Shown here piece by piece: positions 11,839 through 24,404 of a stretch of 64,000 nt of DNA (its first letter is position 1; every line of letters begins with the position of its first letter). The notes beneath the pieces were generated by a model. The model was given only the letters and a program-made list of their open reading frames with translations, made no database searches and was not told the origin of the DNA. The position numbers and the translations under genes are program-made. The stretch comes from Gigaspora rosea (taxonomy: Eukaryota > Glomeromycota > Glomeromycetes > Diversisporales > Gigasporaceae): positions 27,178 to 91,177 of the forward strand of contig QKWP01000702.1 of NCBI GenBank assembly GCA_003550325.1, read 5' to 3'.

Positions 11839-13085
11839 ATATAATATAATATATAATAAAATATATAATATTTATTAAAATATATATTTAATTTAAAAAT
11901 GTAATATATATAATGCATAATGATAATAATAAAAAAATATAAAAATTTTATATTAAATTGCAAAAATTTTAAAAAGGATAAATATATGCAACGTACTTTG
12001 TGATATGCTAATTCATTGCATACAATATGTAAACATAATTTGTAAATCTGTATAACAAATTTTCTATATAACAAAAATTTAAATTAATATAAGGTTAGGG
12101 TAAGAGTAAGGGTTAGTGTTAAAAGTTGGAGTAGATGATAGTATATACCAAAATTTTGCAAGGAATTTTTTTTTTGTTAGAGTATGAAAGGTGATTAAGT
12201 AGATAAAATTTTTTGATATTACAAATTTTAGAAAAATTTCTTTATTTTGTTATACAAAGAAAATTTTCATATTACACCTTATCTTCAAATTTAATTGTAA
12301 ATTGTTGGAGTGTGATATACAAGCACATCGTAGTGTGTGATGCCTAATTAAGTCCTTTTAAAAAATTTTAAATATTTGCGAAATATTGCAGATTTATATG
12401 ATAATATATGAAATATTACTTTCTGTGGCCTCTAAAGAGGATAATTAGATAGAGGTTTGCATTTTTTTATTTGGTCTATTTCACAATATTTTACAATATA
12501 ATTTGAAAAAAATTTTGAAATATATTGCGAAGTATTGCAAAATTGGCCAAATAAAAAAATACAAACCTCTATCTAATTAGGGTGCTGATATTTATTATCT
12601 AATATCCATTTACTATAGGAGCTTACCCCACTCCCAGGTAAGATCTATAAATAGAATTTTAGCCAATCAAATTTAACTAAGGTAAGATTTTTCTTGACCC
12701 CCACACTCTCTAAAATATTACCTAATAAATGTCAGTGCCCTTATCTCTTTCAGGTATTACAAAAAGTAATATTTTGCATATTATCATATAAACCTGCAAT
12801 ATTTTGCAATATTTGCAATATTTTGAAATTTTTTAAAATTTTCGCAATTTAATATAAAATTTTATATTTTTTTATTATTATCATTATACATTATATATAT
12901 TATATTTTTAAATTAAATATATATTTTAATAAATATTATATATTTTATTATATAATATATTTTAATTATTATATATTCTTTACAGTATTATTTTTACATT
13001 ATTACATATTATTTTAACTACTTCCGCACTTTGTTGCATCTAATTCCATTACTATTTGTAAAAAAAAATAAAAAAACTAGTCCTA
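11839..13085. repeat. Foldback element interrupted by other insertions
   Basis: 11840-12000 and 12820-12975 are reverse complements (ATATTATATATTTTAATAAA-type bases, then TTTTATATTAAATTGC). An inner pair is formed by GAGGTTTGCATTTTTTTATT near 12450 and its complement near 12550. The outermost right arm (13015-13085, CTACTTCCGCACTTTGTTGC) pairs with 9250-9325, showing that the hAT-like insert and the LINE 3' end landed inside this older foldback. Confidence 0.65.
12085..12345. repeat. MITE family M1, partial copy
   Basis: Contains GGTTAGGGTAAGAG, AAAATTTTGCAAGGAATTTT and TTGTTAGAG, the signature shared by copies at 25500-25820, 27370-27665, 39690-39985 and 61465-61660. The right part (GTGTGATATACAAGCACATC) matches the ends of the foldback at 55882-56331. 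Confidence 0.5.
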
Positions 13086-14369
13086 TATACAGGCAAACCT
13101 CTATATAGTCACACCTTCGGGATACAAAAAGTGGTGATTATATAGAGGTGTGACTAATATAGAGGGAATTCTATATAATCACAATTATAATAAAATTATA
13201 TATATAAAAAAAATTGTGATTATATAGAAATTTCATTAAACAATAAAATTAACAAGTTTTAACATTTAATTGAAAATATTTAAGTACAGTATATTAGAAT
13301 TTTTGCATTGTCTGCATAAAACTCATCCACATCTTGAGCATAATGAACTGTTTTTTATTAACTATGGAATATAACAATACAGAACATGGATCTATTTACG
13401 GATTTACATGGGTTTAGTTCACTTTACAAACACCTACTATATAAAACATATGTGGTATCATAAATCTCATAAAGATTCATGCTTCTCTAGGTTTAAAGAT
13501 GTACAGCTTTAACGTCACAAAAATCACCAAGAAGACTGCATATGAGCCAACTACAGAGCAAAATTTGCATTTTGATCAAGCAGGCTTAATTTAATTAAAT
13601 ACTTTTCCAGCCATCCGAATAAAATGCAATTAGAATGTTTTTAGAAAAAATAAATTCTACCACATGCCATGTAATAAAAAACTCTGTAACTTCATAGTCA
13701 TAAGGTGCGTGAATCAAAGTTTGAGGAAAAAAAAATGAATACAACCTGTGATCTAAAAAAATGTGACGTTTTTATATATGAAATGTTTCAGGTTAAAAAT
13801 TTGTGACTAGTGTATCGAACACCCCAATGTAAAACCCGCCGATATAAAATAAAAAATTTTATTTTTATTTTCAACCGTGTACACTTGGCATTTCAAATTA
13901 TTTCAGTCCTGTTTACGTATATGAAGTTCTTCTGTAGTACCAATATAATTAACTTAAAGGTATTAATGGACCAATGCTTAAATGTTGGATTATGCGAAAT
14001 ATCTGGGTTTTTTTAATCGTTGGTTTTTCTTGTATGTTTCAATGTTCGGTCAAAGGTCTCATAGGTCAGAAACGAATTATTTTGTGGTCGATAAAAAAAA
14101 AAAAACTCGATGATAAAAAAATTACTTAAAAGAATCATTTTTAAAAAATTTATTTATTTACCATTATTGATATCAATTTAATATAATATCATCAGTGCAT
14201 TAATAATGACTTAAGCCATTTATCAATTGGTAGAAATTGAAAATGACCGCTGTCAATTAATAATAAACATAAATTGATAATATCCCAACCCAAAATTTTG
14301 GCTGTGCGGCTAATCCGAACACAGCAAAATGCATTAATCACTGAAATAATGCAATGCTAATGAGATTAT

Positions 14370-14880
14370 AGCGATTCAGTATGGTATAGATGAGCAGACC
14401 CATATAGTGTAGGCCGATACTATACCAATCAGCTATAATTCCTAACCCTAATGCCAATATATTTTATACTAGATCAGTATAGTACAGATTTAGAAAATTC
14501 GGCCTGGATCTGCTCACCAATACTATACTAATCTGTGAAATACCTGATGCAAACCCTTATTCATAAATTGGCAATTTTTTATTTATCGCCTAAAATTCGA
14601 ACAGCATGGGAAAGTTTTCAACTAATAAAATTAAAATCGAGATATAACCGATAACCACATAAAATACGACTCACATGTATACTTGCCGCCAAAATCAGAT
14701 AAGTCCCAATTCCAAATCTCAAGTACCAATCCCAAATATAGAAGCTCCATATATGGATATCTGCTGCAGTAAATTTGCTAACAAATAAGACTTGCATATT
14801 TGCATCCTGTTTTACCCTATTTGGAATTTGGAAGTTGGGATTTTGGATTTTAGTGATCTGAACAAATCCCCAAATTGGAT
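14370..14880. repeat. Two word-type inverted arrays inside the pogo element
   Basis: 14370-14560 begins CAGTATGGTATAG...GAGCAG and ends CTGCTCACC...TATACTAATCTG, with AGTATAGTA words throughout. 14690-14880 is composed of CCCAATTCCAAAT and its complement ATTTGGAAGTTGGGA. I could not find target duplications for either. Confidence 0.45.
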
Positions 14881-15331
14881 AAAATTTATAAATGCATGAG
14901 AAACTTCACAAGCACAATCAATATTGTAATAGGCAGTAAATATGAAAAATTACTGCAAATATAAGGAAGATAACTCCCATTCCAGTCATACTTGAATTTT
15001 AAGTTATTCGAAATTCTTTAAAATTTAAAATTCGTTTAACGTAGAATCCATATAAATTCCATACCAACATACAACAGCAGCACTCATATATAGTAGTTCT
15101 TAAAGATCTGGTTTACTTAATCTTGCGATTCTGTATTAAAATTCACAAATCAGGTACATATTCCTGAATTTTCCTCTGTTAGCCCCTTGCATTTGTCACG
15201 AATTAAGTAGACTGCACCTGCAAAAAAATAAATGAATCAGTAAAAAAAAAAAAAAAGATTTAAAAGTCGTAAATATCGTATCATATAATTTTTCAACTTA
15301 GAAATATGCCTCCTAATCAGTGCCTAAAAAA

Positions 15332-17530
15332 ATGCGTAGTCGTATCAGTGATGCACAAAGAAAAAAAATATGTGAAATTGCAAAGACAAATCCGTTATAT
15401 AGGCATCAAGAAATAGCGCACGAGCTTACAAAGTTTTATCAAATTTGAAAATCGATCGCTTAACTGTAACAAAAATCCTAAAGCAAGCTGATGAGTTTAA
15501 CCAACTCAAAAATGATGAACAAGCAGAAAAAACCTTCCGTCACCGTTCCGTAAAACATCTGAAATTAGAGCTTGCGATGAACGTATGGATCGAGCAAGTT
15601 ACAATCCATGGAATAATTATATCCGACTCACTAATAAAAAAGAAAAGTCATCAGTTTGCAAAAGAATTCGGCATACCTGAAGAATCGTTTACATTTTCTA
15701 ATGGTTGGGTCACAAAGTTTAAGAAAAGGAATGGATTGAGAAAAATTATAATGCATAGTGAGGCAGCAAGTGCCCCCTTAGAAAACCTACCTACGGAACG
15801 TACTAAATTACGGGAGCTTCTTTCTCAGTATAATCCAGATGATATATATAATGCCGACGAGACAGGTTTATTCTATCGGTTACTTCTGAATCAAATGATT
15901 TCTAAAAAAGCAATAGCTGGAAAAAAGAAGGTTAAGCAGAAAAAATAAATAAAAAATCAATAAAAAATCAATAAATACTGTATAACTTTTCAAATAATAA
16001 ACTTTCAGGACAAATCGAGAATAACGATATTACTTTGTGCCAATTCAACTGGATCCGACAAGTTTCGCTCGTTGGTCATCGGTTCTTCCAAAAAGCCACG
16101 ATCTTTTAACGGAATAAATCGATCGCAATTACCGGCCAACTATCGAAATAATGAAAAAGCATGGATGAGATGTGATATTTGGGAGAATTGGCTGAAATTT
16201 ATCGATGATGGTTTTCGAATTCAAAATAGAAAGGTTTTACTCCTGGTCGATAATGCACCTTCTCATATGTTATCGAAGAAAAGTAATACAAATGATACTG
16301 AAGATACTGAAGAACCCGAAGAACCCAAAGAGCCTGAAGAATCTGAAGGACCTGAAGGACCCGAAGAACCTGAAGAACCCAAAGAACCTAAAAACTCTGA
16401 AGAGCCTGAAGAATCGGAAGAGTTAGGGGAACAGTTTCAAGAAAGACCTCAGGAAAGATCGCAAGGAAGGTCCCGAGGAAGGCCCAGAGGAAGATCACAA
16501 GGAAGATCGCAAGGAAGGTCCCGAGGAAGGTCCCAAGAAAGGTTCTGAGGAAGGCCCCAAGGAAGGTCCCAAGGAAAGTTCCGTGAAGAATCTCAAAGAA
16601 AGGTTCCGGACTATTCTTACCTTACAAACATTACTGTACATTTTCTCCCACCTAATATGACTGCACATCTCCAACCAATGGATGCTGGTATAGTAAAATG
16701 CTTCAAATCGAAGTATAAAAACCTTTATTGCCGTCATTTGCTCTCACAATTTGAAAAAAATGAAGAACAAGGGTGAAAATTTCGGATTAACTTTGTTAGG
16801 AGTTTGGAGCCATTTTTATTTTTCATACATAAAAGCCAATTAAACCCGGTTTTAACATACGAAAAATAAAATCGATTCCAACATTAATTATTAATTGTAC
16901 TAATTGTTTATAGTTCATAAATACAGAAAACTTACATTACTAAGCCATCAACTTTCTTTCTGATGCATGGGACGACATTAATGACACTACAATAAAAAAT
17001 TGCTGGAAAGCCACGAGAATTATGCCAGAAACAAGTGAACCAAACGAATATAGGGAGGAAGAAGGTGGACAAGAAAGTAGGCCAGAAAATGAACTTGAAG
17101 ATGTGATCTCTGAGGTTGATGATGTCGATATGTTAGCTGAAAATTTTTCGATTGAAAATAATCCGGGAGCTCAAGAGTTAATTAGTAATATTGAAGAATA
17201 TACCACCTAATAGATCAACCAGTCGTAACCGAGGATGCGTTAACGGATAAAGGAATTATTGAAATGGTAAATTATGAGTTTCGCGACGATGATGACGAAC
17301 CAGATGACGACGATGATAATGAACCATCACTACCATCTCCAATTAATATTACTGAGGCCACAGAAGCATTGGAAAAAGTTATAAAATTTCAAAAAAGCCT
17401 CGAAGTTGGAAAAGGGTTTGATAAAAAGGAATTAAAGGTACTACGAAAAAAATTTAAAGAATGGCGTTATGAAAGAGAAAAAAATAAAAAGCAACTTCCA
17501 ATATCATCTTTTTTGGGTCTAAATAATTGA
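15332..17530 (+). pseudogene. pogo/Tigger transposase (HTH_Tnp_Tc5 + DDE), disabled
   Basis: The N-terminal HTH starts at the ATG at 15332 (SDAQRKKICEIAKTNP) and shifts frame near 15441. The CENP-B/Tc5-like DNA-binding part follows (FRHRSVKHLKLELAMNVW, EFGIPEESF). A 78-bp GT-AG intron at 15931-16008 restores a continuous frame (KKK-DKSRITILLCANSTG). Catalytic Asp codons are present: 15856 (NADETGL), 16249 (LLVDNAPSH) and 16681 (LQPMDAG). An in-frame TGA lies at 16546-16548. A further intron or frameshift lies between 16773 and 16944, and another frameshift near 17210. The C-terminal acidic tail ends at 17530. It would cut and paste the surrounding element if intact. Between the second and third Asp sits a long Glu-Pro then Arg-Gly-Ser low-complexity tract (about 16273-16600). 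Confidence 0.87.
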
Positions 17531-18640
17531 AGCAGTTATAACTTAGACGTTGTAAGCTACTAGAGTAGTTAGAATTTGGAACAAAAGAGATTACATTTTT
17601 CAGTTTTTTTTTGGCTCTTAAAGGCCACTTTGAATTTTTTCACCCCAAATCGTAACAAAATTTAATCATAATTCTGCTAAATAAAATGATAAAGTTTTAA
17701 CAAATGAGTTTTCATAAAATTTTTGAAAGTAACGCGACAACTTGACTTTTAAAAAATTTTATGCGTAAAAAAAAAATATAAAAAAACTCATCTGGATGCT
17801 TAAAGTTTTGTAAAATTCGACACTGCCAGTTTATTAAGTTTGTACGGCCTAAATAGTAACAGTAATGATCAGCTTGTTTGATTTATACATAGCGGGAATC
17901 CAGTGGATACAATAAAATCAATTTTTCCAGTACAAGCTAGTACTGTAGATTAGAAAACTATCCATTAGAACGTCAAACTAGGAATTCTTAATACAATAGC
18001 AGTTTCGATCAATACTCCCATTTGAGATCCAGGCTGGCTTACAGTAAATCGACGCTTGGAGCTTTATTATTCCTGTTAAAGTTTTTTAATTTTTAGTGTT
18101 ATTAATTTTTCTCTATTGAACAAACTAGCAAAAAAAAAAAAAAAAAAGCTAGTCTAATATAAAAAAAACCTAGTTTAAGGAATGCTAAATGCCGCGCATT
18201 AAAGTCTTTCAGATTGGTAAGATTGCATTTCTAATCTTTTTACTTTGAAAATGTGTTCAGATCTTCTACTAAGCATACCGATTTGCTTAGCTTTATATAC
18301 TATGTACAGCGTTCATATATCAGATATATGCACATGAATACAGATTTTACTTGTGCGGGTAATACAGTACCAAAGAAGGAAAGTGTTAAAATGACGTTTA
18401 CTATATGTAACTGACCATTTTGATTGTCTATATATCGTGAATTCTTATTGGTTAATCTAAAGTGTGACTTTATAGAAAACGATTTATATAGGCAGTTGAC
18501 AAAAATTTGTGATGGTGACTATAATACAATTGTGACTATATAGAAGTAAAATAAATAGTAAAAAGATTGGTAAACTGACAAATGTGATTGTATTGACTTT
18601 GTGACTATATAGAGGGTGACTATATAGAGGTTTGACTGTA

Positions 18641-19715
18641 CTAATTTTCACATACTTTACAGTTTTGGTTTAACTATCATTTATATTTTTTTCTTTTTTC
18701 TAAACATTTTTTAAAAATAGTAAAGAAGTGAAAAAATAAAATAAACCATTTCTTAGAAGTAAGTATTGGTGTTCTTACAAATTGCTAGAGAAATCTAGTA
18801 TGTTCTTGCAAAGTGCTAGAAAAGTTAGTATTCTTACAAAGAAACAAAATAAAATAAATTAATAAAAAAAGTTTAAAAAAAAAACAAACCAAAACATGCC
18901 AAACAAAAAAATAAATAAAGTGAAACTTTGCAAAAACTTGCAAAAACTTGTGATAAATTTAATTATTTCCTTAAAAAAGCTTCTTGAAAATTTAGAAATT
19001 GCTGGAGAATTTAGTTGTGTATTCTTGCAAAATCTTGGAAGTCTGAATTAGTACACAAAGTCAAATTGGTGTTCTTGCAAAGTGCCAAATAGTTGTTGGT
19101 TTTTTTGCAAAAGTCTATATTTTTGTAATGTATAAAAAGAATTAAAAAAATAAATAAATAAAAGAAAAACAAAACAAAATCAAAAAACAAAATAAAAAAA
19201 GATCTAATTTATAAAAGATCTGATCTGATCTTGTAACATCATAAAAAATTTGAAATATTTTGAAAATATAGTCCAATACGCCCTTGCAGGGTTGGCTATG
19301 GATATACTCTATTGAAAAATTGCAAGCCAATGAAGCAAATGGAACCAATAGAACCAATGAAGCCAATGGAATTAGATATTAGTTATTAACAAATACTATA
19401 TTATAAGCTAGTTGGCCTTCATTGGCTCAATTCACAAATTATTCTCAATGGAGCAATGGAGTAATGCCAATAAAGTTGTTCTTCATTCACTCTAATAGAT
19501 AAATGTGCCAACCCTGGTCCCTTGGTATGAACAGGTTACAGATATACTGATCTAGCTTGGTTTCTCAGATTTAAAATATTTTGAAATTATTTCAAATTAT
19601 TTCAACTAAAGTATTTTTGAAATCAGTTCTAAAATATTTCAAATCCTGCAATTCACAAGTTCTTTCAAAAATTTCACAAGTTTGCAAAATCTTTCGAAAG
19701 ATTTCACCACTATAA
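18641..19715. repeat. Right arm of the long inverted repeat
   Basis: Reverse complement of 8440-9325: TTCTTGCAAAGTGC words at 18780-19100, then GTTACAGATATACTGATC, then GCAAAATCTTTCGAAAG at the outer end. It contains an extra 230-bp insert at 19287-19516 that is absent from the left arm. Confidence 0.7.
19287..19516. mobile_element. hAT-like MITE built from CCAATG words
   Basis: Ends CAGGGTTGGC...GCCAACCCTG. Flanks CGCCCTTG (19279-19286) and GTCCCTTG (19517-19524) match at 6 of 8 positions. The left arm of the surrounding inverted repeat (near 8645-8675) preserves the uninterrupted site. The interior alternates CCAATGAAG/CCAATGGA and its complement TCCATTGGC-like words. Confidence 0.78.
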
Positions 19716-19716
19716 A

Positions 19717-20178
19717 AAAATAAAACCTTATGTTAACTCTAACTAGTTTGGCTTTTGAGTAATTAAAATAAAGATTTATAATTTCAGTTTGGAACAGTTT
19801 ATAGGCTTTGAGTCATGTGTATGTTCTCTTACCTTCGTTTTTTTATCTTATATGAATATATGATTTAGTTTTTTAACAATAAAAGAGCAGCTATAAAATT
19901 TCTTTAAGATTAATTATTTACCTTTGTCTATTTTGAGTTTCTAAAAAAAAAAGAAATCCCAGTAGACAGGTTATTTCTAAAAAAAAATTAACAATTAAGA
20001 CTTTGACCAATCGAACACAATATATATGAATTTAAATAATTTTCATATAAAATGACAATTTTCACATTACTATTAAACTTGTATAACATTGGAGTTGTCA
20101 CCTGAGTTTTACTAACCCTTAGATACTACAAATCCCATTTCAGCTAGGCATTATATTTCTTTATATACGTAGTCATCC
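19717..20178. other. No gene recognised
   Basis: AT-rich sequence without a convincing coding frame, tRNA or repeat that I can name. Confidence 0.5.
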
Positions 20179-20544
20179 ACTTATTTGTGCGGGTAATACA
20201 AACTCCTGGAGAGGAAATAGCCAATCGGAGAGTGCGAATTTTGACTATTCCGGATCAGCCCGACGAAGAATCCAACAAGTGCAAAAGAAGAAAAAAAGCG
20301 AAAATATGCAAAAAATAATGTTTAAATCGATCTTGAAGCACTAATTAAAAATGACAAATGAAATTTTACATATAGTAAACATCACTCTAACCCTATAGTT
20401 TCTAATGTTAAAGTCCTAACCCTAAATTTTTATCTAACGCACTTAGTATATTTACAAAATCGGTTTTTGTATTACCCGCGGAAATAAGTAAAATGAATTA
20501 GCATATTTACAAAATCAGTTTTTGTATTACCCGCGGAAATAAGT
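20179..20544. repeat. MITE with ACTTATTTGTGCGGGTAATA ends; right end tandemly duplicated
   Basis: The left end ACTTATTTGTGCGGGTAATA at 20179 pairs with TATTACCCGCGGAAATAAGT ending at 20489. The right-end 55 bp are repeated once more, ending at 20544. A related half-site lies at 18355-18420 (TTGTGCGGGTAATACAG). Confidence 0.6.
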
Positions 20545-21448
20545 AAAATGAATCATTGAGTACATATGATACTGTTTGAACACGATATATTTAGAAAAAA
20601 GTTTTATGTTTATAGAATTAAGGAATACCTACAAAAAGAATAAAAAGTTAGAAACCCTTTATCTAATTATTTAACCTCCGGAATATTTATTGCTAAATGT
20701 AGTATTGTATTGTTTGTAATAATAAAAAATAATCCAAGATATACAGTAAAGCTAGAATTTAAAATAAAATAATGGGTCCTGATTCTTGTTTATAACAAAA
20801 TATTTTACACGTCTTAAGATCTCTTTTTCATGATTTACTAATAAACTGAACCATTTTTATGCAAGTTTGTAGTACATGCTTCAAAAAGACCACTTTTTTA
20901 TCAGCCATTTTAGTTGGCAAGTTCTAGAGACATTCTATTTATTGTTTAACATAAAAAATTCCTAACTAATTTCATATTAGAATTCGTAATATTGTTGTTC
21001 TCTACCCTTAATAACATGATGAATCTTGTTTTATCAACTTTTTTGCTTCTTACAATTCTGTATATTCTATTTAAATTAATTGGATAGTTGGTTCTTACAA
21101 TTCCATATATTCTTTTAAAGTAATAGAATGGTTGGCTTTTGCTTTTTATCAAGAATTACAATTGTATTTTTACAGTTTAATTTTTATTATCGATTATAAA
21201 ACCTTTTATAAAGTTTATATTGTGTCAACAAAAATAATCAATAACGATAATCCAGTTATTTATGACATAATTAAACGTCTAGTTTTTAAATTTTATCATG
21301 AAAAAATTCTTGCAATATACTTTTTCTTAATAATATTATTATATTTCTTCTCTATTTATTATTTTGAACTAAGTGTTTATATAATTTTATACCTCTTTCT
21401 TCTTTATAAACATAATATATATATATAAAACTTTATATATATCCAATT

Positions 21449-22114
21449 TTGATTATAATGTTTTTTGGATACCAGACAACATATATCAAATATGTATTTT
21501 ATTCTTCTTCAATTCGTGAAGAACTTGCTAGGCAATTATTCATACTTAGTGTTTTATTTATTTATGATTTTAAATTTTTTAAATCTACACAAATAATTTT
21601 TTTAAAAATCATTATAATAATTATAATATTTATTGCTCTAAAATTCACTTCTTTATCATTTCTTAACAAATACATAATATTTCCTGCTTTTTTTAAAATG
21701 TTAAAAGCTTTTGTTGTTAATATTAGCATATTTTGGATATTGATAACAACAAGAATGACTACTGGTCCTAAAATTCAAGAATTTATGAGAATGACCATCA
21801 TAAAACGCGTGGAATTGATTTGGGATTACGTTGCTAAAGTATTTTTCAATAAATAGATTGAGGAAATAAAATGGGATGAGATTATAAAGATTATAATCTG
21901 GATGATCGACTTAAATGCGTTTGATGAAGAAATTAAAAAAATTTTTTATATTCTTGATAGTGCCTATTTACGTGGACGTAATAAACACGTTTTGGACACA
22001 TTACCTCTAGATAAAGTTTTAGAAAAAGCAAAAAGACTAAATAAAGTTTCGGAAGACATAGAAAAGCGTGATATGCTTGATATTGTTTTTTGCGTGATTT
22101 TTCAGAAACAGTGA
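21449..22114 (+). pseudogene. Unrecognised coding-like frame, one in-frame stop, upstream of the kinase
   Basis: One frame is open from 21449 to 22114 except for TAG at 21854-21856. The first part is hydrophobic and Ile/Phe-rich, which AT-rich non-coding DNA can also give. The second part (from 21857) is soluble and helical, with Lys/Glu-rich sequence such as LPLDKVLEKAKRLNK. No domain recognised. It may be a fragment of a gene 5' to, or the N-terminal exon of, the TKL kinase that follows on the same strand. Confidence 0.3.
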
Positions 22115-23583
22115 GTACACTTTCTTCGTGTGTATTAGATTTGTTAGATTTGGAGTTGGAGGATAACTTTTGGGGCTTTGTCTATGGAAAATGTGCACAA
22201 TGCAAAAAGATCAATACATCTCGAGCCTGGTATCAAACGTGTGATCCTAAATTGATAACTGAAGGATGGACAAGTGGAGATGAGAATGTTGATTATTGGA
22301 TTAAAAATTTTCAACGTAAGGCCATATTATTTAGAGATGCAATTGAATGGATTCCTTTCAATAGCCTTATAAATATTAAAGAAGTTGGAAAAGGGGTTCG
22401 GTACCGTTTTTTCAGCGACATGGTTAGATGGTGCACCAGAAATCCAGGGAAATGCTTTAACAGGCTACAAGCGAACACGAAATAAATCATGCATTATTGC
22501 ACTCAAATCATTACATGACTCTAATCTTTTAATATTTTTGCAGAAATTTAATAATCATATGGAATTAAATTAAAAGGGATCAGGCTTAAGATGTATGGAT
22601 TGACTCGAAATACAGAAACTAACAAATATTATATGGTATTTCAATATGCTAATAAAGGAAACCTTCATGAATTTTTAGAACATAATTTTAGAATACTTAC
22701 ATGGCAAGATAAATTAAAGCATCTTGTATTTATCTTATATGATTTAGCAAAAATTCACAAAGCGAATTATATTCATAGAGATTTTCATAGTAGAAATATT
22801 TTGTTAAATAAAAATCTTGATGATGAAATATATTCTTATATTACAGATCTAGGATTATCGAGAAAAACAGATTGGAAAGATTTGGAAAACTCAGATTTAT
22901 TTGGTGTGCTACCCTATATTGCTCCTAAAGTTTTGAAAACAAATAAATATACACAAGCTGCTGATATTTATGGATTTGGTGTTATTTTATGGGAAATGGC
23001 AACCAGAAAAAGACCTTTTGATAACATTTCACGTGATATTCTTCATTTTAATAAGATTTGTGATGGATTACAACTTGAATTCCCTTCTGAAACTCCTGAT
23101 TGTTACGTTACAATGGCTAAAAAATGCATGAGTTCAGATCCACAAGAACGACCAAATGCCGAAGAAATTAATTCGGAAATTTATCGGTGGTACTGTATTT
23201 TATTAAAATTATCCAAACCATCTAATGATGAAATAAACCAAAATTTTACCGATGAAAATGTTGAAATAAACGAAAAATTCTTATATTCTGATAAAATAAA
23301 CAAACAATCTGGAATTATTAATATAGGCAATTCGCATGAAATAAATAAACAATCTGAAACTAATTTGAGCCAATTTTCTAATTTTACGAATTTTGTCAAT
23401 GAAAATTGTAAAATAAATCAAAAAGTCTTAAATACAATGAATATTGACATAAACAATTCTCATGGAATAAACAAACAATCTGAAACTAATTTGCCCCAAA
23501 CTTCTAATTATATGGATAATTCAGGTATATTAATATTGTTATTTATTGATAAAAACTATATATCTATCTGCTATATATATTAA
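22115..23583 (+). pseudogene. TKL-type protein kinase of the Glomeromycotina expansion, disabled
   Basis: The N-terminal Cys motif CAQCKKINTSRAWYQTC and WTSGDENVDYWI precede the kinase domain. The glycine loop is split: the frame changes at about 22393-22397 (EVGKG, then FGTVFSATWLDG), consistent with a small deletion. The beta-3 Lys is in IIALKSL. A stop at 22571-22573 and another frame change near 22585 follow. From 22591 the rest is open: hinge MVFQYANKGNL, catalytic loop YIHRDFHSRNILL, DLG in place of DFG, then APK where the APE motif is expected, and ADIYGFGVILWEM. The C-terminal tail has two related low-complexity segments containing INKQSETNL. A GT at 23525 may start a further intron. 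Ser/Thr/Tyr signalling kinase if intact; this copy looks dead. Confidence 0.85.
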
Positions 23584-24145
23584 CTTTATTTGTGTATAAT
23601 AATAAATGTTTAAAATGTTTAGATAATCTTTTCAAAATTAATTTTTAATATATTATTATTGTACATATTATAACTGAAAGGTGGTGCTTACCTCATTTAA
23701 GCAAGATTAGAAATAAAAAAATGGCCATTATTGTACTACATTTAGCCTCTAGTGCTAATAAATGCTTTAGTCACTTTGAAATACAATGTCATTAATATTA
23801 TATTTATATGGTTCAATCAGCAAGTCCATTTATTAAGTTATTTATTAATTAAATGAAAGGATTTTATACTTTCTAAAGCTACATTATAATATATAATCGT
23901 TCAATAAATCACCAGAGTAAGTATGAAGTTAATTCAGTTCACTTTAACGATTGTTTTCAAAAGAATGTATGTATGATCAACTATAATTTATTTGTTCATT
24001 ACCAAGCTGAATATGAAGTTTAACTCTGTTCACTTCAACAATTGTGTTTTAAGACAATGTATTCTTACTCTTATTCTACACACTTTTTTAATTCCGTTAT
24101 CATCTTTATTTTTCTCCCTTTACCTTCTCTAATACCTCTTTCTGC

Positions 24146-24396
24146 CAGAGTTGGCAAATAACAATGTCATTTAAAATTTTCGTGACAAATAACATTGTTA
24201 TTTTGTCATTTAAAAATAACATATTAAGACTTCAGGTGTTTTAGGATTTAACCAATCCTAAAATACCCAAAGTGGCACAAAACCTTAATAATCTCAGGAT
24301 CTTAGCATTTTCTTGTCATTTGTCATTTCCTTAAATGACAAAGTGACAAATGACAATGTTACAATGTATGTCATTTAAAAGTTATTGCTAAACCTG
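24146..24396. mobile_element. hAT-like MITE built from AAATGACA words
   Basis: Ends CAGAGTTGGCAA and the complement of CAGGTTTAGCAA. Flanks CTTTCTGC (24138-24145) and CGTTCTGC (24397-24404) match at 7 of 8 positions. The interior is made of TGTCATTTAAA, AAATGACAAATGACAATG and their complements. No ORF. Confidence 0.8.
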
Positions 24397-24404
24397 CGTT
24401 CTGC

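Larger units (their letters stand above)
13090..18638 (+). mobile_element. pogo/Tigger-type DNA transposon with TA target duplication
   Basis: Ends are inverted: CAGGCAAACCTCTATATAG at 13090 and the complement of CAGTCAAACCTCTATATAG ending at 18638, flanked by TA on both sides (13088-13089 and 18639-18640). Subterminal GTGATTATATAGAGG repeats occur inside both ends. The interior encodes a CENP-B/Tc5 HTH plus DDE transposase (15332-17530), now broken. At 5.5 kb it is longer than usual for the superfamily; 13250-15300 carries no recognisable transposon gene and includes short self-complementary word arrays (AGTATAGTA at 14370-14560; CCCAAATTCCAA at 14690-14880). Confidence 0.88.

Noticed and set aside
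21132..21428. 98-codon hydrophobic ORF as a membrane protein
   Set aside because: Ile/Tyr/Phe-rich frames arise freely in this base composition and nothing else supports it.
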